From a bacterium (GTDB taxonomy: Bacteria; Patescibacteriota; Patescibacteriia; UBA9934; GWF2-40-263): a stretch of DNA of 47,281 bases. The DNA lies in contig JAGVFR010000011.1 of the NCBI GenBank assembly GCA_020057555.1, forward strand, positions 1 to 47,281. Direction: 5' to 3'. Below the pieces are notes generated by a model that saw nothing but the letters and a program-made list of their open reading frames with translations, ran no database searches and was not told the origin of the DNA. Below are positions 37,811-45,568 of this stretch, one piece after another. Both the position numbers and the translations under genes were made by a program. Every line of letters starts with the position of its first letter. Within the stretch, counting starts at the first letter, position 1.

Positions 37811-38944
37811 ATGCAGAAAGAAAAATCTATTATTGAATCACTGCTTCCAAACACTGGCATAACAATCAATGGAAACAATCCATGTGATCCACAGATTCAT
37901 AATGAAAAATTTTACGGACGCGTGCTACGACAAGGTTCGCTTGGACTTGGTGAATCCTACATGGATGGCTGGTGGGATTGTGAAAAGCTTGACGAATTTT
38001 TCCACAAAGTTCTTTCGGCTGATCTTGATCATAAAGTTAAGGACGATTTTGGAATGGCACTAAAAATTGCCATCAACTTCGTATTAAATGCCGGAAGAAA
38101 ATCAAAAGCTTTTGAAATCGGACAAAAACATTATGACATCGGAAATGATCTTTATCGCGTGATGCTCGATAAACGACTAACTTATACTTGCGGACATTGG
38201 AATAGCCCTTCGACAAGCTCAAGGTCGATGACGCTAGACGAAGCTCAAGAAGCAAAACTAGATCTGACTTGCAGAAAAATCGGATTAAAAGCTGAACAAA
38301 AAATTCTCGATATTGGTTGTGGTTGGGGAAGCTTTGTTGGATTCGCGGCAGAAAAATATAAAGCAAACGCGCTTGGCATCACTGTTTCAAAAGAGCAAAA
38401 AATATTGGCTGAAAAATTATACAAAGATCTTCCTATTGAAATTCAACTCCAAGATTATCGCAACATAAATGAAAAGTTTGATCATATTGTGTCGCTTGGA
38501 ATGTTTGAACATGTTGGATATAAAAATTATCGAACGTATATGCAGGTCGTTCACAAAGCCCTAAAAGACGACGGCTTATTTTTACTTCATACGATTGGCG
38601 GTAACCGTTCCGTGCGGACAACAGATCCGTGGATTGAAAAATACATATTCCCAAACAGCATGCTCCCTTCAATTAACCAAATCAGTAAATCAATTGAAGG
38701 ACTGTTTGTAATGGAGGACTGGCACAATTTCGGAACTGATTATGACAAAACCCTGATGTCGTGGCATGAAAATTTTGAAAACGGATGGCACTCAATAAAA
38801 GAAAATTACAATGACAGGTTTTACCGAATGTGGAGATATTATCTACTTGCGTGCGCGGGATCATTTCGAGCCAGAAAAAATCAATTGTGGCAGATTGTGC
38901 TATCTAAAAAAGGAGTTTCAGGAGGATACAAATCTATCCGCTAA
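37811..38944 (+). CDS. cfa: Cyclopropane-fatty-acyl-phospholipid synthase family methyltransferase
   Basis: LGLGESYMDGWWDCEKLDEFF, HYDIGNDLYRVMLDKRLTYTCGHW, ILDIGCGWGSFVGFAAEKY, ITVSKEQ. Confidence 0.92.
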   Translation: MQKEKSIIESLLPNTGITINGNNPCDPQIHNEKFYGRVLRQGSLGLGESYMDGWWDCEKLDEFFHKVLSADLDHKVKDDFGMALKIAINFVLNAGRKSKAFEIGQKHYDIGNDLYRVMLDKRLTYTCGHWNSPSTSSRSMTLDEAQEAKLDLTCRKIGLKAEQKILDIGCGWGSFVGFAAEKYKANALGITVSKEQKILAEKLYKDLPIEIQLQDYRNINEKFDHIVSLGMFEHVGYKNYRTYMQVVHKALKDDGLFLLHTIGGNRSVRTTDPWIEKYIFPNSMLPSINQISKSIEGLFVMEDWHNFGTDYDKTLMSWHENFENGWHSIKENYNDRFYRMWRYYLLACAGSFRARKNQLWQIVLSKKGVSGGYKSIR

Positions 38945-38945
38945 A

Positions 38946-38988
38946 ACAAAAGAGCCTTGTGCAAAAATAGCGCTTGGCTCTTTTTTGT
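38946..38988 (+). terminator. Rho-independent terminator
   Basis: aaaagagcc ... ggctcttttttg. Confidence 0.85.
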
Positions 38989-39009
38989 TCTATAATAATC
39001 TCAACCTTT

Positions 39010-39879
39010 ATGAAAATCAGAAAAGCAATAATTCCGGTAGCTGGAATGGGTACGAGGTTTTTGCCAGCATCCAAAGCCCAGCCAAAAGAAATGCTAGCCG
39101 TTGTTGATAAGCCGGTAATTCAGTACATTGTAGAAGAGGCTGTCGCAAGCGGAATTGAGGAAATTATTTTCGTTACAGCGATTGGCAAGCGAGCGATCGA
39201 AGATCATTTTGATCGAAATTTCGAGCTTGAATATCGTCTTGAACAAAAAAAGAAATTGAAAGAACTTGAGCAGGTTGCCGGAATTGGAAAACTCGCAAAA
39301 TTTGCTTTTGTCAGACAATCCAAACCGCTCGGCGATGGTCATGCTGTACTTTCAGCTCTTCCATTTCTTGATTTTCACGAACCAGTTGCAGTGCTTTTCG
39401 GCGACGACATTATTGATTCCAAAACTCCGGCGCTAAAACAACTGATGGATGTATATGAAAAATATGGGGATCCGGTTGTCGCTCTTCAAAAAGTTCCTAA
39501 AAAAATGGTGTCACAATTCGGCGTGATCGGAGGAAAAAAACTCTCAAAAACAACCTGGGAAGTTGAACGTTTCGCGGAAAAACCATCTGAAAAAGAAGCG
39601 CCCAGCGACCTTATTGTTATCGGACGTTACATCCTAACACCATCTATCTATCCTCTTTTGGAAAAACAAAAAACTGGAAAAGACGGAGAAATAAGGCTGG
39701 CTGACGCTTTCCAAACACTACTTGAAAATAGAAACGCACTTTACGGCTGTGCGTTTGAAGGCGTTTGGTACAACTGCGGAAATAAACTCGGATTTGTAAA
39801 AGCCCAAGTCGAACTTGGCCTCAAACACAAAGAAATCGGAAAAGAGTTCAAAACATACCTCAAGCATCTCAAGATATGA
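39010..39879 (+). CDS. galU: UTP-glucose-1-phosphate uridylyltransferase
   Basis: KAIIPVAGMGTRFLPASKAQPKEMLAVVDKPVIQYIVEEAV. Confidence 0.95.
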   Translation: MKIRKAIIPVAGMGTRFLPASKAQPKEMLAVVDKPVIQYIVEEAVASGIEEIIFVTAIGKRAIEDHFDRNFELEYRLEQKKKLKELEQVAGIGKLAKFAFVRQSKPLGDGHAVLSALPFLDFHEPVAVLFGDDIIDSKTPALKQLMDVYEKYGDPVVALQKVPKKMVSQFGVIGGKKLSKTTWEVERFAEKPSEKEAPSDLIVIGRYILTPSIYPLLEKQKTGKDGEIRLADAFQTLLENRNALYGCAFEGVWYNCGNKLGFVKAQVELGLKHKEIGKEFKTYLKHLKI

Positions 39880-41219
39880 GAAAAACATTCCCACGCATTA
39901 TTGCAATCCTTTCTCTAACAGCGCTACTCGGCGCTGGTTGCGGTGGGCCTTCAACAGCTCAAAAGCTGGCAACACAACCGGTCACTCTTAAAGTTTGGAG
40001 AGTTTTTGATAACAGCAGTACTTTGCAAGAAACAATGAATGCTTACAGAGCACTTCATCCAAATGTTTCTTTTGAATATAAAGAGTTGCGAGTTGAAGAA
40101 TACGAGGATGAACTTTTACACGCGTTTGCTGAAGGAACTGGCCCTGATATTTTTTCAATTCATAACACTTGGATCGGAGAATATAAAAGTTTGATAGCGC
40201 CGCTCCCAGAATCAACAAAAGTCGCGTATTCAGAAGTTAGAGGAAAAATCAAAAAAGAAAAAGTCTATACACTCAAAGAAGAGCCGTCGCTTTCAATGCG
40301 CGCGCTTAAAAATGACTTTGTTGAAGTTGTTTCAAATGATGTGGTGCGTGATAAAAAAGTCTACGGACTTCCACTTGCAGTTGATACTCTTGCGCTTTAT
40401 TTCAACCGCGACCTGTTGAATTCAGCAAACATTCCAGAGCCTCCAACAACGTGGACACAGTTTCAAGAGCAAGTCACAAAACTCACAAAGATTGGTCAAA
40501 ATAATACGGTTTTGCAAGCTGGAGCCGCGCTTGGAACCAGTAAAAATGTTGAGCGAGCATCGGATATTTTGAATCTACTCATGATGCAAAATGGAGTGAA
40601 AATGATTGATGATCGTGGTGTTGCAACTTTTGGATATGAATCAGGTGGATCGCTTTTGGCACAAGATGCAACGCGATTTTACACAGACTTTGCAAATCCA
40701 CTCAAGCAGGTTTATACGTGGAATAGTAAGCAAGCGAATTCATTTGATGCGTTCGTAAATGGAAAAACAGCTTTCTTTTTTGGATACTCATACCATGCGC
40801 CGCTGATTAAAGCGCGTTCACCAAAACTGAATTTCTCAATCGCGCCAGTTCCACAAATCGAAGGTGGAAAAACTGTAAATTACGCAAACTACTGGGTAGA
40901 GACTGTTTCCAAAACAACTGACTTCAAAGATTGGGCGTGGAATTTCATTCAATTTGAAACAAATAAAGATCAAGTGAAGTCCTACCTAAAACAAGCCGGA
41001 CGACCAACAGCACGACGAGCTTTGATTAGCACACAATTTGAAGATGAAACATTATCAGTCTTCTCTTCACAAACTCTCACGGCTGAAAGTTGGTATAAAG
41101 GTTCTGACGCGCAAGCCACTGAACAAGCATTTTTGGATCTAATTGACGCGACACTCTCCGGAGCTGATTTGCAAAAAGAACTTATCACAACGCAAAACAA
41201 GGTGAACCAAACATTCTAA
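39876..41219 (+). CDS. Extracellular solute-binding lipoprotein (sugar ABC-type)
   Basis: Lipobox LLGAGC; VWRVFDNSSTLQETMNAYRALHPNVSFEYKE; GTGPDIFSIHNTWIGEY; GLPLAVDTLALYFNRDLL. Confidence 0.88.
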   Translation: MRKTFPRIIAILSLTALLGAGCGGPSTAQKLATQPVTLKVWRVFDNSSTLQETMNAYRALHPNVSFEYKELRVEEYEDELLHAFAEGTGPDIFSIHNTWIGEYKSLIAPLPESTKVAYSEVRGKIKKEKVYTLKEEPSLSMRALKNDFVEVVSNDVVRDKKVYGLPLAVDTLALYFNRDLLNSANIPEPPTTWTQFQEQVTKLTKIGQNNTVLQAGAALGTSKNVERASDILNLLMMQNGVKMIDDRGVATFGYESGGSLLAQDATRFYTDFANPLKQVYTWNSKQANSFDAFVNGKTAFFFGYSYHAPLIKARSPKLNFSIAPVPQIEGGKTVNYANYWVETVSKTTDFKDWAWNFIQFETNKDQVKSYLKQAGRPTARRALISTQFEDETLSVFSSQTLTAESWYKGSDAQATEQAFLDLIDATLSGADLQKELITTQNKVNQTF

Positions 41220-41240
41220 CTTTAATATGACATTTTTACG

Positions 41241-41304
41241 CCCTGAGCCTGTCGAAGGGTGTAATGCTATCTTGAAACAATTACTGCCTTCGACAAGCTC
41301 AGGC
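41241..41304. repeat. Inverted pair of CCCTGAGCYTGTCGAAGGG palindromes (41241-41259, 41286-41304)
   Basis: Directly read. Confidence 0.85.
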
Positions 41305-41315
41305 AATAACATCTT

Positions 41316-41834
41316 ATGAGACAACGTATAGCCCTAATTCTCATCCTATTTTCCTTCCTAACACTTCCATTCGCGAGTTTTGCGTACATAAGCGATATTT
41401 GCAAAGGTAATGTTTGCCTAGCATCAGAAGTCGGCAGATTTATGCAAGGTATTTCAAAAGATTGCGGAAACTACGGCAATTGTTCGCTTGGCGACATCAT
41501 GATTGTTTTCTCTGATGTCGCGTTGTTTATTCTTGGAATTGTGGGTTCGCTCGTGCTTCTTATGTACGTGATCGGTGGATTTTACATGCTCACGTCGCAT
41601 GGAAATTCTTCAATGGTAACCAAAGGAAAAAGTTACATCACAATCTCAACAATAGGACTTTTGATTGTACTTTTTGCTTTCGTAATTGTTGAATTCTTAT
41701 TGCGATCGCTAACTCTTGGAACAGTTTCTCTTGAAAACGAAAGTTGTCTGGGAAAAAATGATGGATTTACATGCGGAACAAACGCGCAGTGCTTAGCCGA
41801 AGTGTGTACGCAGATTCAACCAAAAACTGAATAA
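41316..41834 (+). CDS. VirB2/TrbC-like T4SS pilin-type protein with Cys-rich tail (1 of 5)
   Basis: Signal peptide + two TMs: DVALFILGIVGSLVLLMYVIGGFYMLTSHGNSSMVTKGKSYITISTIGLLIVLFAFVIVEFLL. Confidence 0.75.
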   Translation: MRQRIALILILFSFLTLPFASFAYISDICKGNVCLASEVGRFMQGISKDCGNYGNCSLGDIMIVFSDVALFILGIVGSLVLLMYVIGGFYMLTSHGNSSMVTKGKSYITISTIGLLIVLFAFVIVEFLLRSLTLGTVSLENESCLGKNDGFTCGTNAQCLAEVCTQIQPKTE

Positions 41835-41838
41835 CAAT

Positions 41839-42195
41839 ATGAAACAACTTATCTTTACTCTACTATCAATAGCCATTGCTTTCCCCTCATCAGCTCTTGC
41901 GGCACAACTTGTAAACCCTCTTGGAAAAGGAGCGACAATTGAACTTGTGATTGGACGCGCAATCCGAGCGCTTCTTGGACTTAGCGGAGTTGCCGCGCTT
42001 GCGATGTTTGTTTGGGGAGGATTTTTGTATCTAACTTCGCGTGGAGAACCAAAACAAGTGACTCAAGGAAAAGAAACTTTGAAGTGGGCAGTGCTTGGAC
42101 TGGTTATAATTTTCGCCGCGTTTACACTCGTGAATGCGTTAGTGAGTGGTCTCACAACCGGAAGCGCTTTGGAAGCGCCAGAAACTCCAGCATAA
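41839..42195 (+). CDS. VirB2/TrbC-like pilin-type protein (2 of 5)
   Basis: RAIRALLGLSGVAALAMFVWGGFLYLTSRGEPKQVTQGKETLKWAVLGLVIIFAAFTLVNALV. Confidence 0.82.
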   Translation: MKQLIFTLLSIAIAFPSSALAAQLVNPLGKGATIELVIGRAIRALLGLSGVAALAMFVWGGFLYLTSRGEPKQVTQGKETLKWAVLGLVIIFAAFTLVNALVSGLTTGSALEAPETPA

Positions 42196-42295
42196 CAAAA
42201 AGCCTGTGTGGATAACAATTTACGCTTGTTTTTCAAAAATACTGTAAAATATATCTAACTTTGAATCTTAATCTTTTATTTATTTAACTTACTCT

Positions 42296-42778
42296 ATGGT
42301 TATTGCAAACAGAAAATACATCGGCTTTGCGCTTGGCGCGGCCTTGGCTCTCATTGTGACAGCCCCATTACTTCTTGGTTCAGCAGTAAACGTCAGCGCT
42401 CAAACTCTCACAGCTGATGAGCTTTTCGGCGGAACAGGAGCAACAGGCTCTGGTTTTGCCGCTGAAGCAGGACTTGGAAGCGCGGATCTTGTTGACACAG
42501 TTTCATCAATCATTCGCGTTGCGCTTGGATTCCTTGGAGTTATCGCTGTTGTGATCATCTTGCTTGGAGGTTTTAAGTGGATGACTTCACAAGGAAATGA
42601 CACAAAACTCAAAGACGCAAAGAACTTGATCTATGCCGGAATTGTCGGACTTGTGATAGTTCTAATGGCTTACGCAATCGCGAGCTTTGTTATCACACAA
42701 ATTACTTCTGTAACTTCAGATACTGGAAGTTCAGGAGCTCCAGCATCTGGAAGTTCAGGAGCTCCAGCATCGAGCTAA
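42296..42778 (+). CDS. VirB2/TrbC-like pilin-type protein (3 of 5)
   Basis: IIRVALGFLGVIAVVIILLGGFKWMTSQGNDTKLKDAKNLIYAGIVGLVIVLMAYAIASFV; tail SGAPASGSSGAPASS. Confidence 0.82.
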   Translation: MVIANRKYIGFALGAALALIVTAPLLLGSAVNVSAQTLTADELFGGTGATGSGFAAEAGLGSADLVDTVSSIIRVALGFLGVIAVVIILLGGFKWMTSQGNDTKLKDAKNLIYAGIVGLVIVLMAYAIASFVITQITSVTSDTGSSGAPASGSSGAPASS

Positions 42779-42785
42779 CAGTTCA

Positions 42786-42812
42786 ATCCCCATTGCAAAA
42801 TGGGGGTTCTTA
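42786..42812 (+). terminator. Terminator hairpin
   Basis: ccccattgcaaaatgggggttctt. Confidence 0.55.
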
Positions 42813-42847
42813 TCACCGGATGATTTCTCGTCCTGTGATACGAACCT

Positions 42848-43243
42848 ATGCGTTTTTTTCTCCGACAACTTCCAGCAACCTTGATGATCGCATTTTTGTC
42901 TGCGACTCCAACGCTTGCGGAAAATAGTGCAATAGCTGAAATTCAAAAAGGATTAACTGCAACAAATAAAGAAGCTGGATATAGCAGTTTAAAGTTGCCG
43001 GATTTAATTGGTAATTTCATCTCTGTAATTCTAGGGGTTGTTGGAATCATCTTTCTAGTTCTTGCTGTTTACGCTGGAGTTATGTATATGACAGCCGGAG
43101 GAGATCCAGGTAAAGTCAAGAAGGCAAAAGAAATATTGACGCAATCACTTATTGGGCTCATTATAATTGTAGCCGCTTACGCGCTTACACAGTTTGTTGT
43201 GGATCAAATTATTGGTGCGACAAGTAGTGCATCAGCAGGTTAA
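42848..43243 (+). CDS. VirB2/TrbC-like pilin-type protein (4 of 5)
   Basis: FISVILGVVGIIFLVLAVYAGVMYMTAGGDPGKVKKAKEILTQSLIGLIIIVAAYALTQFVVDQI. Confidence 0.83.
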   Translation: MRFFLRQLPATLMIAFLSATPTLAENSAIAEIQKGLTATNKEAGYSSLKLPDLIGNFISVILGVVGIIFLVLAVYAGVMYMTAGGDPGKVKKAKEILTQSLIGLIIIVAAYALTQFVVDQIIGATSSASAG

Positions 43244-43276
43244 TAATCAAAATCTAAAATCGTAAATAAATAAATT

Positions 43277-43654
43277 ATGAAACTATTTCACAAATTTGGA
43301 GCATGGGTTTCGGCTTTACCGATTCTTTTGCTCCCAGCAACGGCGTTTGCGCAATTGTCAAAATCACAGGAAACTCTCACAACGATTGGAGGCAAAATAA
43401 CGGATAACGAACAAAAACTTCCAGAACTTATTGGAAGTATAATCAATACCGTGCTTGGAATTTTAGGTATTGTTTTCGTTGTTTATGTTGTTTATGCCGG
43501 TTATCTCTGGATGACAGCCGGTGGAGAAAAAGAAAAAGTCGAAAAATCCAAAAAACTACTTGGCCAAGCAATCATCGGAATCGTTATTATAGTTGCGGCT
43601 TACGCTATAAGTACATTTGTTATAGATCAAATTCTAACTGCAACAAAAGGTTAA
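43277..43654 (+). CDS. VirB2/TrbC-like pilin-type protein (5 of 5)
   Basis: IINTVLGILGIVFVVYVVYAGYLWMTAGGEKEKVEKSKKLLGQAIIGIVIIVAAYAISTFVIDQI. Confidence 0.83.
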   Translation: MKLFHKFGAWVSALPILLLPATAFAQLSKSQETLTTIGGKITDNEQKLPELIGSIINTVLGILGIVFVVYVVYAGYLWMTAGGEKEKVEKSKKLLGQAIIGIVIIVAAYAISTFVIDQILTATKG

Positions 43655-43664
43655 TAACTTATCA

Positions 43665-43698
43665 AAAACGCCGAGCCTTGCGCCCGGTGTTTTTTGTT
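43665..43698 (+). terminator. Rho-independent terminator
   Basis: aacgccgagccttgcgcccggtgttttttg. Confidence 0.8.
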
Positions 43699-43720
43699 TG
43701 TATAGAAACATAAAAATTTT

Positions 43721-43789
43721 ATTGCCTGAGCCTGTCGAAGGATAAAATTTTGAGAAAGTACAATACTGCCTTCGACAGGCTCAGGCAAT
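43721..43789. repeat. Perfect 21-bp inverted pair of GCCTGAGCCTGTCGAAGG palindromes
   Basis: attgcctgagcctgtcgaagg (43721-43741) / ccttcgacaggctcaggcaat (43769-43789). Confidence 0.9.
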
Positions 43790-43796
43790 AAATAAA

Positions 43797-43848
43797 AAGC
43801 ACCTCTACCCAGAACGTTCAGTTGAACATTCAGATAGAGGCGCAAGAG
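43797..43848 (-). terminator. Terminator of the island gene 43851-44699
   Basis: Reverse strand gcgcctctatctgaatgttcaactgaacgttctgggtagaggtgcttttt. Confidence 0.8.
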
Positions 43849-43850
43849 AG

Positions 43851-44699
43851 TCACCGAAGCGCGACAGCAGTTGTCGCGCTCATCTTCCAACGGCCTGTGT
43901 CGGAAAGACGGTCGAGCTTCGTCCTCACTGGTCTTCCCCACAGAATCTGCGGAGGCAAACCAGCGATTGTCACGAGACGGCCTGTTGGAACAAGATAAAC
44001 TAGTTCGATCACGTCGCGTGGGCCGACGTTTGAAATGTACACATCGTCGATCCTAGATGGATCAACGCCCTTGAACGGTCTTGCATCTGGCTTTCCGTCA
44101 TTGTTTATGTCTGCGTAGAACTCTTCGAATGGCACACCAGGATCCGGTTGAGCAACCGGCACCACGACTCCATTCTTTCGAACGACAATGCGCACGTGGT
44201 TCGCACCACGCCGAAAGTAACGAACACCATCAAGAAGTGACTGAACCCAGAGACGGTCAATACCTTCTACGTCTCTGGTAGTTGCCGCGAGTTGTCCAGG
44301 TGTGTCTATGACCCCGAACTGTACGCCGCCAACGAACGCGGGAAGAGACGGGCCTTGCGGTGGGGGTTGCGGAGAAGGCTCGGACGATGGACTTGGAGGT
44401 GGCGAAGACTCTGCGGGCTTTGCTTGATCTTGCTTCAACTGATCCAATTGCTCCTGCAAAGCCTTGAGCTTTTCAGAGGCCCCATCCTCACCAGCCTTCA
44501 CCTTGCGCTCGAGAACTTTGATGTCCACTCCGCGCTTGCAGGCGTCACGCGCGAGAATCATCGCCGACGCAAATCCATCGAACTTGGTGTCACAGAACTC
44601 GTAGGCATCATCGATCTTTGACTGCGTTGGAACCTGTGCCAAAATGACAGAAGGAACCAGCACCAGCACCAAAACCACGATCACGCAAAACTTGAACAT
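43851..44699 (-). CDS. Secreted hypothetical protein, coiled-coil + Pro/Ser-rich linker + C-terminal domain
   Basis: Signal peptide MFKFCVIVVLVLVLVPSVILAQ; SD AAGGAGGAAGCC; PPPSPSSEPSPQPPPQGP linker. Confidence 0.83.
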   Translation of the reverse strand: MFKFCVIVVLVLVLVPSVILAQVPTQSKIDDAYEFCDTKFDGFASAMILARDACKRGVDIKVLERKVKAGEDGASEKLKALQEQLDQLKQDQAKPAESSPPPSPSSEPSPQPPPQGPSLPAFVGGVQFGVIDTPGQLAATTRDVEGIDRLWVQSLLDGVRYFRRGANHVRIVVRKNGVVVPVAQPDPGVPFEEFYADINNDGKPDARPFKGVDPSRIDDVYISNVGPRDVIELVYLVPTGRLVTIAGLPPQILWGRPVRTKLDRLSDTGRWKMSATTAVALR

Positions 44700-44711
44700 G
44701 GCTTCCTCCTT

Positions 44712-44737
44712 CGCAGGCTAAAGCCTGCGGCTACCGA
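44712..44737. repeat. REP-like palindrome CGCAGGCTaaAGCCTGCG + GGCTACCGA
   Basis: Same architecture as 26766-26791 with compensated stem changes. Confidence 0.75.
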
Positions 44738-45342
44738 TGCATCCTTAACACTTCATTCATGTCCTGCCTTATGCACGCAACCTGTTCAGCCGGAGTTGTC
44801 GGCATGCGATCTTGAGGACAAGACGCAAATCCATCAGAGCCGATCGAACCAACACTTGTCGCACTTGCCGCAAACGAAGTCGTCTCACCAAGCGGCGGGA
44901 GTGAATAACTTTGCCGTCCAACAGCTTCGATCCACATCATCTCCGGACTTGCGCCCGGTACCATGACCTGACCGTAACCGTTGTGACCTCCCATGCCGTA
45001 ACCGTAACCGTACTGGTTGTAACCGTATCCAGAAGTCACTTGACCGCCGCTTGTCGTGGCAGACGTTGGCAGACCTTTGTCAACCGACTTGTCCGCAACC
45101 GCCGACGTACGAGCGTTAGCTCTATCAGCCAGATCGCCTTCCTGAAGCTTTTGAACAGACGCGACAATCTTCGCAGCGCCATCAGGCGTCGCCATGCTCT
45201 GCTCGACCTCGACAGATCCGATCACTTTTCCGTTCTGATCCGTGAGATCGCGCTTCACTTGAACGCTAGCACAACCGTTTGAAGCCGCACCGATGAAGAA
45301 GAACAAGGACCCCCAGATCAGCCACCCGGTTACCTTTTCCAT
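44731..45342 (-). CDS. Lipoprotein with Gly/Tyr-rich segment
   Basis: Start at internal ATG (MEKVTGWLIWGSLFFFIGAASNGC lipobox); YGYNQYGYGYGMGGHNGYGQ. Confidence 0.75.
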   Translation of the reverse strand: MEKVTGWLIWGSLFFFIGAASNGCASVQVKRDLTDQNGKVIGSVEVEQSMATPDGAAKIVASVQKLQEGDLADRANARTSAVADKSVDKGLPTSATTSGGQVTSGYGYNQYGYGYGMGGHNGYGQVMVPGASPEMMWIEAVGRQSYSLPPLGETTSFAASATSVGSIGSDGFASCPQDRMPTTPAEQVACIRQDMNEVLRMHR

Positions 45343-45533
45343 GATCAATTTCCTTTCGTCGACTTGCCTTCCGGCTGCCGACTCAAAACCTAACACCTAA
45401 AAACTAGAAACTGTGTATACAATTGAAAGGTACAGAAAAGTGGCTTTTTTCACCGCTTTTCTCTGCCTTCCACTCATTATTTCGAGGGTTAAATATACCA
45501 CATTTTGGCTATTTTGTCAATGGATAAACAAAA

Positions 45534-45563
45534 AGACGGCATTGAAAGATATCAATGCCGTGA
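45534..45563 (-). terminator. Rho-independent terminator
   Basis: Reverse strand acggcattga tatct ttcaatgccgt cttttt. Confidence 0.87.
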
Positions 45564-45568
45564 GAGAA

